Under the pieces are notes generated by a model, which saw only the letters and a list, made by a program, of their open reading frames with translations, was not told where the DNA came from and searched no databases. A program made the position numbers and the translations under genes. A stretch of DNA of 32,472 nt from Pigoraptor vietnamica (taxonomy: Eukaryota > Opisthokonta > Filasterea). The stretch spans positions 1 to 32,472 of the forward strand of contig CALSCQ010001116.1 in NCBI GenBank assembly GCA_943704525.1, in the 5' to 3' direction. Below are positions 1-14,374 of the stretch, piece by piece; the stretch's first letter is position 1; every line of letters begins with the position of its first letter.

Positions 1-20
1 CCCCCGCCCTCTCACTACAG

Positions 21-4066
<4,046 letters not shown>

Positions 4067-4271
4067 GACACAGGCATGCACACACAAATTATTATAAAAA
4101 GCTGAGTTGGCGCTGGGTAAGGTTGTGGGACTTTGGCCAACTTTCGCTTGGCTGAACGGCTCGACGGTGCGAATGCATAACCCCAACCCACTGTCTACGG
4201 AACTAGAAGTGTATTCTTAGTCGTTCGAAGCCGGGGAGGGCTTCAGACAACCATTGCGACCATCGCCGGGC

Positions 4272-7200
4272 TCACACGCTTGAAGTATCCGGCAGAACGA
4301 GATCAAGATATGTTCCGGGACGCTGCAAGGCAGCACGTGCGCCGGATGAAACAACCGACTCTTCTGGAACCGTAACAGTTGAGATAGCCACGGCCTCCAG
4401 CGCCAACCCTGTCGCACTTCGCTGCAGGGCAGGTGTGTTGTCTGCCGTCCGTGTGTGCCTGCTCGCGGCCGACAACGTGGTCGTCTGAGACACAAGGTCC
4501 GAAAACGATGGTCTCGCCCTTGGATCCGTGTGCCAACAGCAGCGGACGAGGTCGAATAGAGGCTCGGGGCAGAGTGGTGGGCGCTCAAGGCGAAGCCCGG
4601 CACGAAGGCGCGTCAACAGCTCGGAAATCGCAACGCCCTCTATGTAGGCACCAATATAGAATGAACCGTCCGTCAGCACAAAATGCATCCACGCCCGCCA
4701 ACTTAGACAAGACGAACGGAGAGCAGGAGCGACTCGACTGGCAAAAACAGAGAGACGGCAGCCACACAGTGGAGAAAAAATAAGAAAAAAAAAAACAAAA
4801 CACCTACCGTATGGGACACGGCCGAACGCAAAGCACTCCCACACGCAGACGCCGTATGACCACCTGCCGACACGGTCCAGACCTACTATAAGACTCAAAT
4901 TGCCGGTGACTGACTGAGTCGGTCAATGCAGCACACTACTCACACGTCCGTCTGCTCGCTGTACTTGCGCTCGGAAATGACCTCGGGTGCCATCCATCGC
5001 AGCGGAAGGCGCTCTTTCCCGCCACGCTTGCTTCTGTAGTACTCGGAAGACCCCTCGGTGTGACGCGAGAGACCAAAGTCGGCGATCTTCGCCAAATAAT
5101 CGCCGAAAGAATCCTGACCGATCAGTACGTTTCTCGCCGCCAGGTCGCGATGTCTTCGGCCGTTGAAATGGGAAGAAGAAAAAGTCGGGACGGGGTAATG
5201 ATGCAATGATAAGCAAAAAAAAAAAGGACTGGTCGAACGCATATCCAACACCGTCGAGTCACGGCACAACACGTCTAACGCACACAGCCGGTTACGGCCC
5301 GATGCGCACACTGCCGAATTCACAGACACTCACACAATCCCGACCGACGCGAGGTACTCCATGCCGCGTGCAATGTGAAGCGCGAAGCCGAGCAGCAAGA
5401 AATGCGTGCTCGTCGTCGTGCGGCGGTGCTGCGGAATCGCCTGAACGAACGAGCGCAGGCTTCCGTGCGTCGCAAACTCGAGCAGGATCAGCATAGGCTC
5501 CTTGTTCACCGCGACGCCCACGAGCGAGATGACGTTCGGGTGGACTTGAAGTCCGCTCATCACTTCGGCCTCGTCGATAAACGCGATTCGCTCCCGGTAC
5601 GTCGAACCGTCGCGCAGCAGCTTGGCGGCACAGAGACGCCGGAGACCCCACGCAGTGAGCAGGGCCTTCTGTACGATCCCGAACTCGCCCTGGCCGAGGG
5701 GACCCATCAAGTCAATGTCGTCATGGGACACTTCGAGGGAGGAGAGCTTGCTCTGCACGGCGGGCTTTCGAAAGTGGTCCGCGAGAAATCGTTCGTGTGA
5801 CATGCGGCTTGCGGCGCGCCTTTCGGCCCTCAGTCGACGCCACATGAACGCCGCCACGACCAAGAGGGCAGCGCAGGGTACAATGACGGCAGGAAGTACG
5901 ACCGATAGTCGGAGATCCGTGTCTGTAACTGGGACATTTCGAAAAGAGGTGATTAGCGTGTATAGGGGTACTGAATGTTGGCCTAACAGGCACACATATT
6001 TGTGAGTCCGGGGGTCTCTCGCAGGAAGCAACACAAAGCACACACACCCAAGAAAGCACGCACACACACAAACACACACCCGCACACGCACACGCACACG
6101 CACACGCCTACGCACACGCGCACACAACCAAACAAACGCACGCGCGCGCACACACACACACACACACGCACACAAGCACACACACACACGCCACACACAC
6201 ACACACGGACACACGCACGCACGCACGCACGCACGCACACACTCACAGAGACAGCGGCAAACTCACTGTTGTCAGAACTGCCGTTGCTGTCCGCATCGGC
6301 GTCTGCAGGTGCTGCGAAAGCGACCAGCACACTCATCGTGCCGGCACTGCCAGCACTGCGCACCGAGCCAACGCTATCCGAATCGCCGATTCCGCCAAGG
6401 ACAACGACGGCGGTCCGGTTGACCGGTGTGCAGGCGCGCACGCTATAGTATGTTTGCGGAAATTCGATGCAGGAGGCCGCGTACGCCGCTTGTCGAAATG
6501 CAACAGCGGCATGGCCCTGTACACCCGTTGGGAGCTTCCCGCTGAACTCGGCCCATGCATTCTGGTGCAAGTCGTAAACAAACGTGTCCGCCGACTTTTC
6601 CGAGACGCTGTCGCCGCCGATAAGGAGGATGCGACGCGAATCGAGCTGAACGGCCGCAAGACGGGCGAGGGCCGGGGGCCCCGTCCCCGCGGGCTTGAGA
6701 AGCGTCCACGTACGAGACACTGGGGAAAGAGGGTTAGACCCGGATTATGTCACAAGTATTTTACACACATTGCGAATGCAAAAGGAAGTTGCCATCTGAC
6801 GAGGCAAGATTACATACCGACTTCGAACTTCCAAAACTCGCTTGAAAGGACGGTATTAACTTCGCCGCCGTACACCCCGAAAGCAGTGTCGCTCATTTGT
6901 ACGGCCGCGTGGTCACGCCGAGGAACAGGCCCCGCGCCGGTCCATTCGAGTTGACTCCAACGCTAGCAATCGGCAGGTGTGCAAGTGAGCGAGTCGAAGA
7001 CGCATAACGAGTCCCCCCGCCATTCACCATCCCCATTTGACCGTGCGAAAGGCCCCGTACCCCACCACGCACTGATAAAGTGCGCACCCATTTTCCATGC
7101 GACACGCAGCGTGCGTCAAAAAAAATGCTATTAAGAAACTGAACAAATCCGAGGGGAGAACCCCACCTTAGTGGCAAAGTCGAAGCGCCAGAGGTCGCCA

Positions 7201-10200
7201 GTTTGAGTGTGCTCGTTCTCCCCGCCGAAAGCAAACAGAGCACCCATCACTACGACGCACGAGTGACGAGAGCGTGGTCTGGGATATATGTCGACTGGAA
7301 TGGTCAAAGTCCACGTGCCTGCACACCAACTCGTTGTGTCACCTCCAGTGCGTCGGCATCAAATTTTTTGTGCGCCACATCCACAAAGACAGGCGCAACG
7401 CACCCATCCGACTACCCATCCACACACACACGCGCGCGCGCGTACGCGTAGACAAATGCACGAATCGCAATATACGCGCACACAGCGGTTGGGAATGCGC
7501 GCGCACACAACATATTAACTGAAGACGCCGTACACATCATGCCACAAAACTCACAAACGCGCTCACAAGGAAATTGCTCGTTAACAAGAGATGGCCGCGG
7601 CCGTTGTCAAATAGGGCTTCTTACCGCGCACGATGTCGAATTCCCATAAATCGTTCGTAACAGTGCTGCCATGGGAAGTGGGCAGGCTGCCACCAAAGAC
7701 GTACATGCGGCCTTGGCTGTGGACGGCGCAATGGCGCTCCCGGGGCAGTGGCCAACTGCCATTGTTGTAAGCAACTTCCTTCCACTCAAGAAGATCTGCA
7801 AGGCGCAACAGCCGGAGGGGAAGGCCACCGCTAAGCCGATGCACAGCCGAATTCATAAAAATACATACAGTGATCGCACGCCCGAAGCATGCATATGGGA
7901 ACGAACGAATGCGAGACACTGACCACCATCAAGCTGCAAAGCACAAACCCGCATAAAAAGACACTTGCCGTAGTTTAGTAAATACGTCTTATTGGTGGTC
8001 GTATCGCCGACATGGCCGCCAAACACGATGATCGTATTATTCTCCGTTACGACAGTAGAGTGATACGAACACGCCGGCGGCACACTGTTGAAACTGGCGA
8101 CTTCACCCCAAGACCAGTCCCCTGTGGACTCGACATGGTGTCAGACCGAGAAGGGCACGTGCCACATGATGTCACTCCATGCAAAGGCACGGCGAGGGAG
8201 TTATCAACACGTTGTGATTAATGGTAGACGCGGGTTCCAACGGCACGACAATCACACTGAGCAGAGACACCAACCGGCAGTCGGTGACCGGGGCGCAAAG
8301 TCGCCCGTCGCCGAGTCAACGCCCGTGCGCAGCGAAACCTTGAGCTCTTCGAGCGCCCACGTTATCCAACCAACGGCACTCAACGTCACGACGACGGGGC
8401 ATTGCGATCCGGAGTCAGCGCGGACCGAGACAGTCCGCAAATCTTGCATGCGCTCGCACGACTGGGTTTCATAATGGCTTTAAAAGAAGAAGGAGAAGAA
8501 GAAGAAAAAAGAGCTCATTGCATCGAAGAATATTACGACAGCCAATTACAAGCGAAGAGTATCGGAAAAACGCACCTGAAACGACGCATTGGCGCATGCG
8601 GCAAATGCAATTCCGTCATTGCTCGCATCGAGCGCAAAATTGCCGCCTGCGAACGTGCCGTTGAAACGGCGCTCGAGCGCAAGGCCAATGGCAAGCCCAA
8701 TTCGCTTAACAGCGGAGCCAAGCAGCCTGTCGGCGTAGGCAGAACCGGCGAAGGTGGTCTGGCTTTCGTCGCGGTCAACGCCTATAACGAAAACGCCACG
8801 TGACGCAGCGTAGAGAATCGCCGAGGAACCCGCCCCTCCCGCACAACCGAAGATGACGTCCGCGCCGCTGTCGATGAAATCTGAGCTCGCATTGGATGAA
8901 ATGGCGAGTCAGGAGTAGCGGGCGGAACAGAAGCAAGTGGTATTGCAGCACGTCATAAACAGGCGGTCCCCGACAAAGGCGAAAGAAGAGAGGACAAAAA
9001 TACACGCACATCAGAGGGAACAAGACAAACCGTGCTTACCCGCTGCCATCGACATTGAAAGAGTTGCGTCGTCAAATTTGGGAAGGTAACCGGCACGCAC
9101 TTTGCAGTCCTTACAGACGACATTGACGCCCTTCGCGAAGCCGTTGCGAAAACGCCGCACTGGCTCTAACGGGACGCCCGCAATTATGCCCACAACGCGC
9201 GACTGCAGAGCGCAGGGCAATGTTGTCACAGACGGAGGGGCCGGCCACACAAGAAAGAAACTACAGCACTCGGACCCTCCCGCACATTGAGTTCACGCAC
9301 GACGACGGCGCTCGTTAGAAAATTAAGAAGATTGAAAACTTCGCCCCGGAGTCAGCATACCTTCGTCACGACACCTGCTCCGTGCCAGCGCAGAACTTAC
9401 ATTTAGCTATAGTCAAGGATGGGCAGTTGAAGGGGAAAGCAGCGACTGATTGAGGCAATACAGCAGAAACTCCGATCCAAAACTCGGCGCAAAACCCACC
9501 CGCAACGAGGCCAGCCATGTAGCCTGCCTGGTCCTCGGCGAACACAGCCCCTTGGAGGTTGCCAGAGTGCGCGTCGGTAATTGCGCTATCGATGAGGGTG
9601 AATGCAACGTTTTGATGCATGGCCGCGGCACTCTGGAGCAAGGGCTCATACTGGGCGCCCATCGCGATGACGTGGACGACTGTGATGGGGCTCCTTTGTA
9701 CGGCAGCCGCGATCGTTAGCAAAATAAGAGTGAACATGGCTTCTAAACCGCGCGGAGAGGGTCATCCCAAAGGGCGCGAACCCGCGCATCGGAGTGATAG
9801 GAACGGTGGCACCGAACACTTTCCCGCACACAATTGACAATCATGTCAGCACAGAGACACAAACAGCGCCGGCAACGCACCGCACGCACGCACACACTCA
9901 CTTTGCGATTCGGTCGCTCAAGACATTCCCTTTGTCCGTGGTCGGAATTGTCGTGTCGAGGGTGCATCGTTCCTCCCCAAAGAAAGCCCTCGTCGTATTT
10001 CTGCAGCCTTCCCATATGAGGGCAGCGAATTCGTTTGGCGTTCCCTCTGTGTGCCGGCAACAACAACAGTCCAAGGACGGTGCAGGAAACGCGCAGGTTA
10101 GCAACGCCGGAGGGACGTGTGCGGAACGAGTACAACAGCTGCTAATAGAAAATCATGGCGCATTCACAGTATATGCGTCTGCGCGCGGCGCACATGCACA

Positions 10201-10227
10201 ATGGACCCGCCAGCACAGCGAAGCAGA

Positions 10228-10293
<66 letters not shown>

Positions 10294-10698
10294 ACCGACA
10301 GAGACTCGCACGCCTGCTCGTAGGGACACGAAAGAAACGCCAACTCAAGACGCACACAGCGTTCAATCTCGGAACATTGACAGGCGACGAAAAATAATAC
10401 CGCGATTTGACAACATAGCTCATCAAACCACTAAGACCCCACCCGAAGCGACGATATTGCCCTCTGCAAGCACAAGCACCGTGACGTTGGCGCTCGGCGG
10501 GATCGCGGCGGACAGAGACCACGCCTTCCGGAGCCGCGCGTGTGACAACGGCGCTTGGGCAGCATCGCGCTCACGAGCCGGCGAACTTCGGAGATCGCCG
10601 GCAGAGCTTGCATCAATCGTGTTGGCATTTGTGTGTGCGAGTAAATGGCACGCAAGCACGAAGAAGGAGGCGATGCGAACAACAGCTAGCGCCGTCAT
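4272..10698 (-). CDS. Receptor tyrosine kinase with BMP/PnrA-like and Kelch ectodomain
   Basis: Predicted cell-surface receptor of 1188 residues. Sixteen exons, all phases consistent: 10698-10443, 10046-9902, 9693-9500, 9374-9361, 9202-9040, 8880-8576, 8461-8275, 8121-7969, 7795-7625, 7318-7167, 6962-6818, 6719-6267, 5928-5334, 5153-4944, 4863-4808, 4639-4272. Signal peptide at residues 1-25. Residues ~70-420 match the BMP/Med/PnrA periplasmic-binding family ([41 protein letters not shown] at 290-295). Six Kelch repeats occupy ~422-745 ([42 protein letters not shown]). Transmembrane helix ~787-809. Kinase ~850-1118 has GQGEFG, Lys882, HRDLAARN (Asp981), DFG (Asp1003), paired Tyr1016-1017, [10 protein letters not shown] and DVWSYG, which mark a tyrosine rather than Ser/Thr kinase. 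The tail ends in a TYLDLV motif. Several N-glycosylation sequons lie in the ectodomain. The ligand is unknown; bacterial relatives bind nucleosides. Confidence 0.88.
6060..6245 (-). repeat. Imperfect (CA/GT)n and CACG-rich tract in a receptor-kinase intron
   Basis: Mixed CACACA, CGCACA and ACGC repeats fill most of intron 5929-6266, between the last Kelch exon and the transmembrane exon. Read on the gene's strand it is GT-rich, downstream of the GTGAGT donor. Confidence 0.9.
7796..7968 (-). other. Probable GC-AG intron in the receptor kinase
   Basis: Between Kelch exons the only donor that keeps the frame (phase 1) and the repeat pattern reads GCAAGT after TACG. The acceptor is TTGCAG. Joining here gives [14 protein letters not shown], a normal Kelch blade junction. 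The nearest GT, four bases on, gives the wrong phase. Confidence 0.7.
9361..9374 (-). other. 14-nt microexon (exon 4 of the receptor kinase)
   Basis: The exon before it ends in phase 1 at 9500 and the exon after it begins in phase 0 at 9202, so a direct join breaks the frame. This 14-base stretch has AG before it and GTATGC after it. It restores the frame and adds the residues GVVTK between YMAGLVA and SRVVGIIAG. That is the place where bacterial BMP proteins carry a short Thr/Lys-containing linker before the VG strand. Confidence 0.75.
10229..10289 (-). repeat. (CA)n microsatellite, sense-strand (GT)n, receptor-kinase intron 1
   Basis: About 30 uninterrupted dinucleotide units inside intron 10047-10442. 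On the coding strand the tract reads (GT)n. It splits the signal-peptide exon from the next BMP exon. Confidence 0.97.
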
Positions 10699-10919
10699 GG
10701 CGTCCGTCCATACAGCGTGGATTCAGTATTGTAACAGGGCTCCAGCACCAGCGCATGCATTTGGCGACACGCTCGGCTGTGGCGTTTTGCGTAAGCTGTT
10801 GCGTTTGTGTAAACAGTTCTGAAGCAAACAGACGCACTCACCAACACAGTCGGTAGCGCCGAGTCCGGGCGGCTGTCTGAGTCGTTCATCCGAATTGGCC
10901 ATTTTACTATGTCGAGCTT

Positions 10920-12662
10920 TTATTCGAGTAGTTTTCGCACACGCGACAGTGGCTCTCTGTTGGCAATAGGACAGCCCTTCACGCTCAGCACGCACACACG
11001 CTCGAGATGAGAAACGTCAGTCACACGCCGACAGCCATCCAGAATGAGAGTGTGGACGCCGCCAAGCATGGAGACATCCGACACCGGCGTGTGCGCTAAG
11101 TCGAGGTGGTAGACGCCGCCGAGCTGCGACACATCCTCCACTCTACAAAGTGCGAGGCTCAGGGTGTGCACCCGACCGAGCGCGGATACGTCGACGTCCG
11201 TTACCGCACAGCGGCTAAGATTCAAGTTGCGAACGGACCCGAGCTTCGAGAAGTCAGAAATGGCCTCACAGTAAGAGAGGTTGAGGGCAGACAAGTTGCC
11301 GAGCGCGGAAACGTCCTTTACGGGCGTGTTGTGGAGAGTGAGTGTGTGGACGTGCCAGAGCGCGCTGACATCTAAAACATTCGCGGACGAGAGATCGAGC
11401 GTGTGACAGTTACGCAGGGCGGCAAGGCCTTGGACGACAGTGCCCGACCGGCGGCCCCCAAACTGAAGACGAAGCGTATGTACGCGGCCGAATGTTGAGA
11501 CGTCCGACACTCTAGTAAACGACAGGTCGAGCGTATGCACCGAGCCCAGCGCACGACACACCTCGTCCGTCCACTCGAAGCACGATTGCGAGAGGTCGAC
11601 CTCGTGCACGCCATTGAGCGACGCAAGGCCGACCAGATCGTGCATTTCGGTCAGTCGGAGCGTGTGGACGCGACCGAGTGCCGAAACGTCGAGATCCTCA
11701 CACATAGAGAGCTCGAGCGTGTGGGCGGCGCCGAGCATGGACACGTCCTTCACTTGGCCACACTCGCGGAGGATGAGTGTTCTGACGCGACCGGCGGCCG
11801 ATACGTCGACGAGGCTACTGGACTCTGAAAGGTCGAGAAAGCGGAGGCACCCCAGCTCGGGCGGGATCGACGTCAGCTGGGAATTGTGCCACGTGAACGA
11901 GCGGAGGTATGTCGACGGCGGCAGCGCAACGACAGACCTGGCGTAGAGGACAACTTCGCGCGCGTTCTCCAGCACGCGGAGATCGGCGTCATGCACGCCC
12001 CCAACGGTAACACAGTGCGCGAGTCGCAATGCCGAGATGCCGCCATACCTATTCCGGGGCGTGAGGCGAACGTTTACGCGCCGCACACCTTCGAGGGAAG
12101 AAAGGTCGGGCGTCTCCGTACCGTAGAGATAAACCGACTCGGCCTTGCGGAAGGGAGGCAGCGCGCCCTTGTACCAGCCGAGCGTGAGGTCGCGAACGTC
12201 AGCCAAGTGTGCGAGGGCATCCGCCAGTGGACATTGGACGTTCCAAAAAGACATGGTCACAGTGTGGACGCCCCGAAGTGGGCTCAAGTCGGTCGCCCCG
12301 CACGTGTCTTGTTCAAATTGTTCTGGTCTCATGAAGATGGCCGAGTGGACGCCCGCGAAAGGAGTGAGGTCGGTGAGCTCCTTCCACCCGTAGAGAACGA
12401 GGCGGTCGACGGGAATGAAGCTCTTGACCTCCTCGCGAAACGCGCCGTCCTCGACGAACTTGCGGTTGTAGAGTGGCCACAGGTGGTAGAGACGCTCGCG
12501 GCGGAGGACGCGAAAGAGGCGCCCGCACGTTTTGGCCAGCGCGGCCGTGTCTATGGTCGAGAGGTAGGGCAGAATGTGGACGACGATCGTCTCCGCGGGG
12601 AGCGAGTCGAGGTTGGGTGCGTCATTCCCGCCGGCGTGAACGCTGACGGCGGTGGACTGCAT
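10920..12662 (-). CDS. F-box / leucine-rich-repeat protein, intronless
   Basis: 580-residue protein in a single exon, ATG at 12662 and TAA at 10920. Residues ~17-60 form an F-box (LPAETIVVHILPYL, then an LAKTCGRLFRVL helix), which would bind Skp1 in an SCF ubiquitin ligase. From about residue 75 to the end run irregular leucine-rich repeats of about 22 residues with the consensus DVSxLGxVHTLxLS. At least fifteen are recognisable and they would form the substrate-recognition solenoid. A pyrimidine-rich stretch ending in CTGACAG lies just upstream of the ATG, so a 5'-UTR intron is possible. It is the only gene here without coding introns. The stop is 221 bp upstream of the receptor-kinase start on the same strand. 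Substrate unknown. Confidence 0.85.
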   Translation of the reverse strand: MQSTAVSVHAGGNDAPNLDSLPAETIVVHILPYLSTIDTAALAKTCGRLFRVLRRERLYHLWPLYNRKFVEDGAFREEVKSFIPVDRLVLYGWKELTDLTPFAGVHSAIFMRPEQFEQDTCGATDLSPLRGVHTVTMSFWNVQCPLADALAHLADVRDLTLGWYKGALPPFRKAESVYLYGTETPDLSSLEGVRRVNVRLTPRNRYGGISALRLAHCVTVGGVHDADLRVLENAREVVLYARSVVALPPSTYLRSFTWHNSQLTSIPPELGCLRFLDLSESSSLVDVSAAGRVRTLILRECGQVKDVSMLGAAHTLELSMCEDLDVSALGRVHTLRLTEMHDLVGLASLNGVHEVDLSQSCFEWTDEVCRALGSVHTLDLSFTRVSDVSTFGRVHTLRLQFGGRRSGTVVQGLAALRNCHTLDLSSANVLDVSALWHVHTLTLHNTPVKDVSALGNLSALNLSYCEAISDFSKLGSVRNLNLSRCAVTDVDVSALGRVHTLSLALCRVEDVSQLGGVYHLDLAHTPVSDVSMLGGVHTLILDGCRRVTDVSHLERVCVLSVKGCPIANREPLSRVRKLLE

Positions 12663-12972
12663 CGCGTATTCTGTCAGGAAGGAGAAAGTAAAAGCATGAG
12701 TATTAGGACTGCCTTCCCTCCAAACAACGCCACCCAAACTCGCCTCTCGAGAAAAAAGAAGCGAGAGAGAGAAAAGTGGGTAGGTTTGATGTTCGATTGG
12801 GAAAAGTTTGAACGTCATGAAGTGCAGTTGTTGAATAACGGTGTTTTTCAGTGGATCCGGACAGCCCAGACACACCAGCCGAGAACGGCCCCTCGAACTC
12901 TTCAGTTGTTCCTGCACTTCGTCGCACGCACTTTCGCAAAGTGTGGCATGCAGGGAGCGCTTCTCTATTTGA
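12663..12972. promoter_or_regulatory. Divergent promoter region between the F-box/LRR and P450 genes
   Basis: 310 bp between two start codons on opposite strands, so it must hold both 5' ends. I see no clear TATA box. A pyrimidine-rich run followed by CTGACAG on the minus strand (about 12671-12690) may be a 5'-UTR intron acceptor. Confidence 0.5.
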
Positions 12973-14282
12973 ATGGACGGCGGGCAAGGGTCGCTGCTGC
13001 GTGCGGTGGGCGCGGCGGTGGCTGTTGTCATCATCACTGCGGTGTGCTGGGTGCGATGGAGGACGCGTCGCACGCACGTGCGCGAGACGGCGCAGAGGCG
13101 AGTGGACGGAGAAAGAGGCCAGCAAGGAAAGGGAGGGGGAGTGAGTGCTGTGAACGAACTCGCGGATTCGATCGAGCGCGTGGATGGCGCAGTGTGCATC
13201 ACGTCGCTTCGTGGCATTACGCTCGCACTACGCGACAAGGCGCTTTCGGCGAATGCAATTGGCGGCATTTTCGGCCGTTTGAGCGACGTCGAGAGAGGGT
13301 CGTTTGCGCACATGGAGGGTGTGCTGAGGGCGCAGTTGCTGTCGCTGGAAGGGGCGCGGCACACGCGCGTGAGGCGGGTGATCGCGAGGCACTTTCGACA
13401 GAGCGAGTGGGTGGAAGAAGGGGATGCGCTCTTGTGCGCGAGTTGTCACGCGCGACTGTGTCTTTTTGACTTGACTCTCACGCGGCGCCTGCCTCGCCCT
13501 TACAACTCACTCTCCTGCATGCCTCTACTCACTCCATCTCAGGTGTGTTCGTCGCACTCCCCTGGTCGAGATGCATGCGAATCGCGCTGTGGACGCACTT
13601 CGCAGCGATATGGAATCCCTTGGCAGTGCCGATCTCGTCCCTATTGCGGCACAGTTCTCCCTCAGTGTGCGTTGAACGTGACTGCGCGCACACTCCGACT
13701 GTCACTTATAAGGGGGGGCCATCAAGGCTCTCTCTCCGTATATCCCCCTTCGATTGTGAGCCAACGCCACGCTGCACACGCCGCTGTCGTCGCACAACAC
13801 TCCTCTAGTTCGTCCCCCTTCTCCTTCTCACCGCTAAGCGCCTCTCTTTGCTCGCCGTAGGTCATCCTCGGCATGCTCGGAATCGACGCGTCGCACGGCG
13901 CTCTTATGCTGTCGTGCACGCGTGCCATCGAGGACGTCTTTGGCCCGCACGACGACGAGGGCCTTTTGCTTGCATGCGCCCGCGCGGACTCGTTCCTCCG
14001 CGAATGTGAGGCTGTCGTGTTGCAGCGCATGGGTGTGGAGCGTGAGGGATGGAGTACTGAAGCTCCCGAGCTCACCGGCGGTGGGCACGAGAGAGTGGGG
14101 GATAGTGCGGACGATCGGGAAAGCGACGAAGAAGCCGACGGCAGCGTGTCATCCGATGGTGCAATTCTCGACGATTTTGCGCGACTCGTGCGAGAAGGAG
14201 TATTGACGACGACGGAGGTGCGTACACGTACATTGCGGTTTGTGGGTGGCCGAGGCAGTTATCCTCTCGAAGACTTTACTCG

Positions 14283-14374
<92 letters not shown>

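Noticed and set aside
9366-9737. ATG at 9737 as start of the receptor kinase, with a signal-like MFTLILLTI
   Set aside because: The stretch contains a TGCTAAC branch-point-like sequence before an in-phase acceptor at 9694. The upstream exons supply a better signal peptide and the missing first part of the BMP domain, with matching phases.
4272-10698. Separate genes for BMP-Kelch protein and tyrosine kinase
   Set aside because: Kelch exon 12 and the transmembrane/kinase exon 13 join in phase across 338 bp with GTGAGT and CCCAG borders, and no stop or promoter-like gap separates them.
11886-13469. Long plus-strand open frame opposite the F-box/LRR gene
   Set aside because: It is antisense to perfect leucine-rich repeats; its own translation is a low-information shadow and it overlaps the P450 start.
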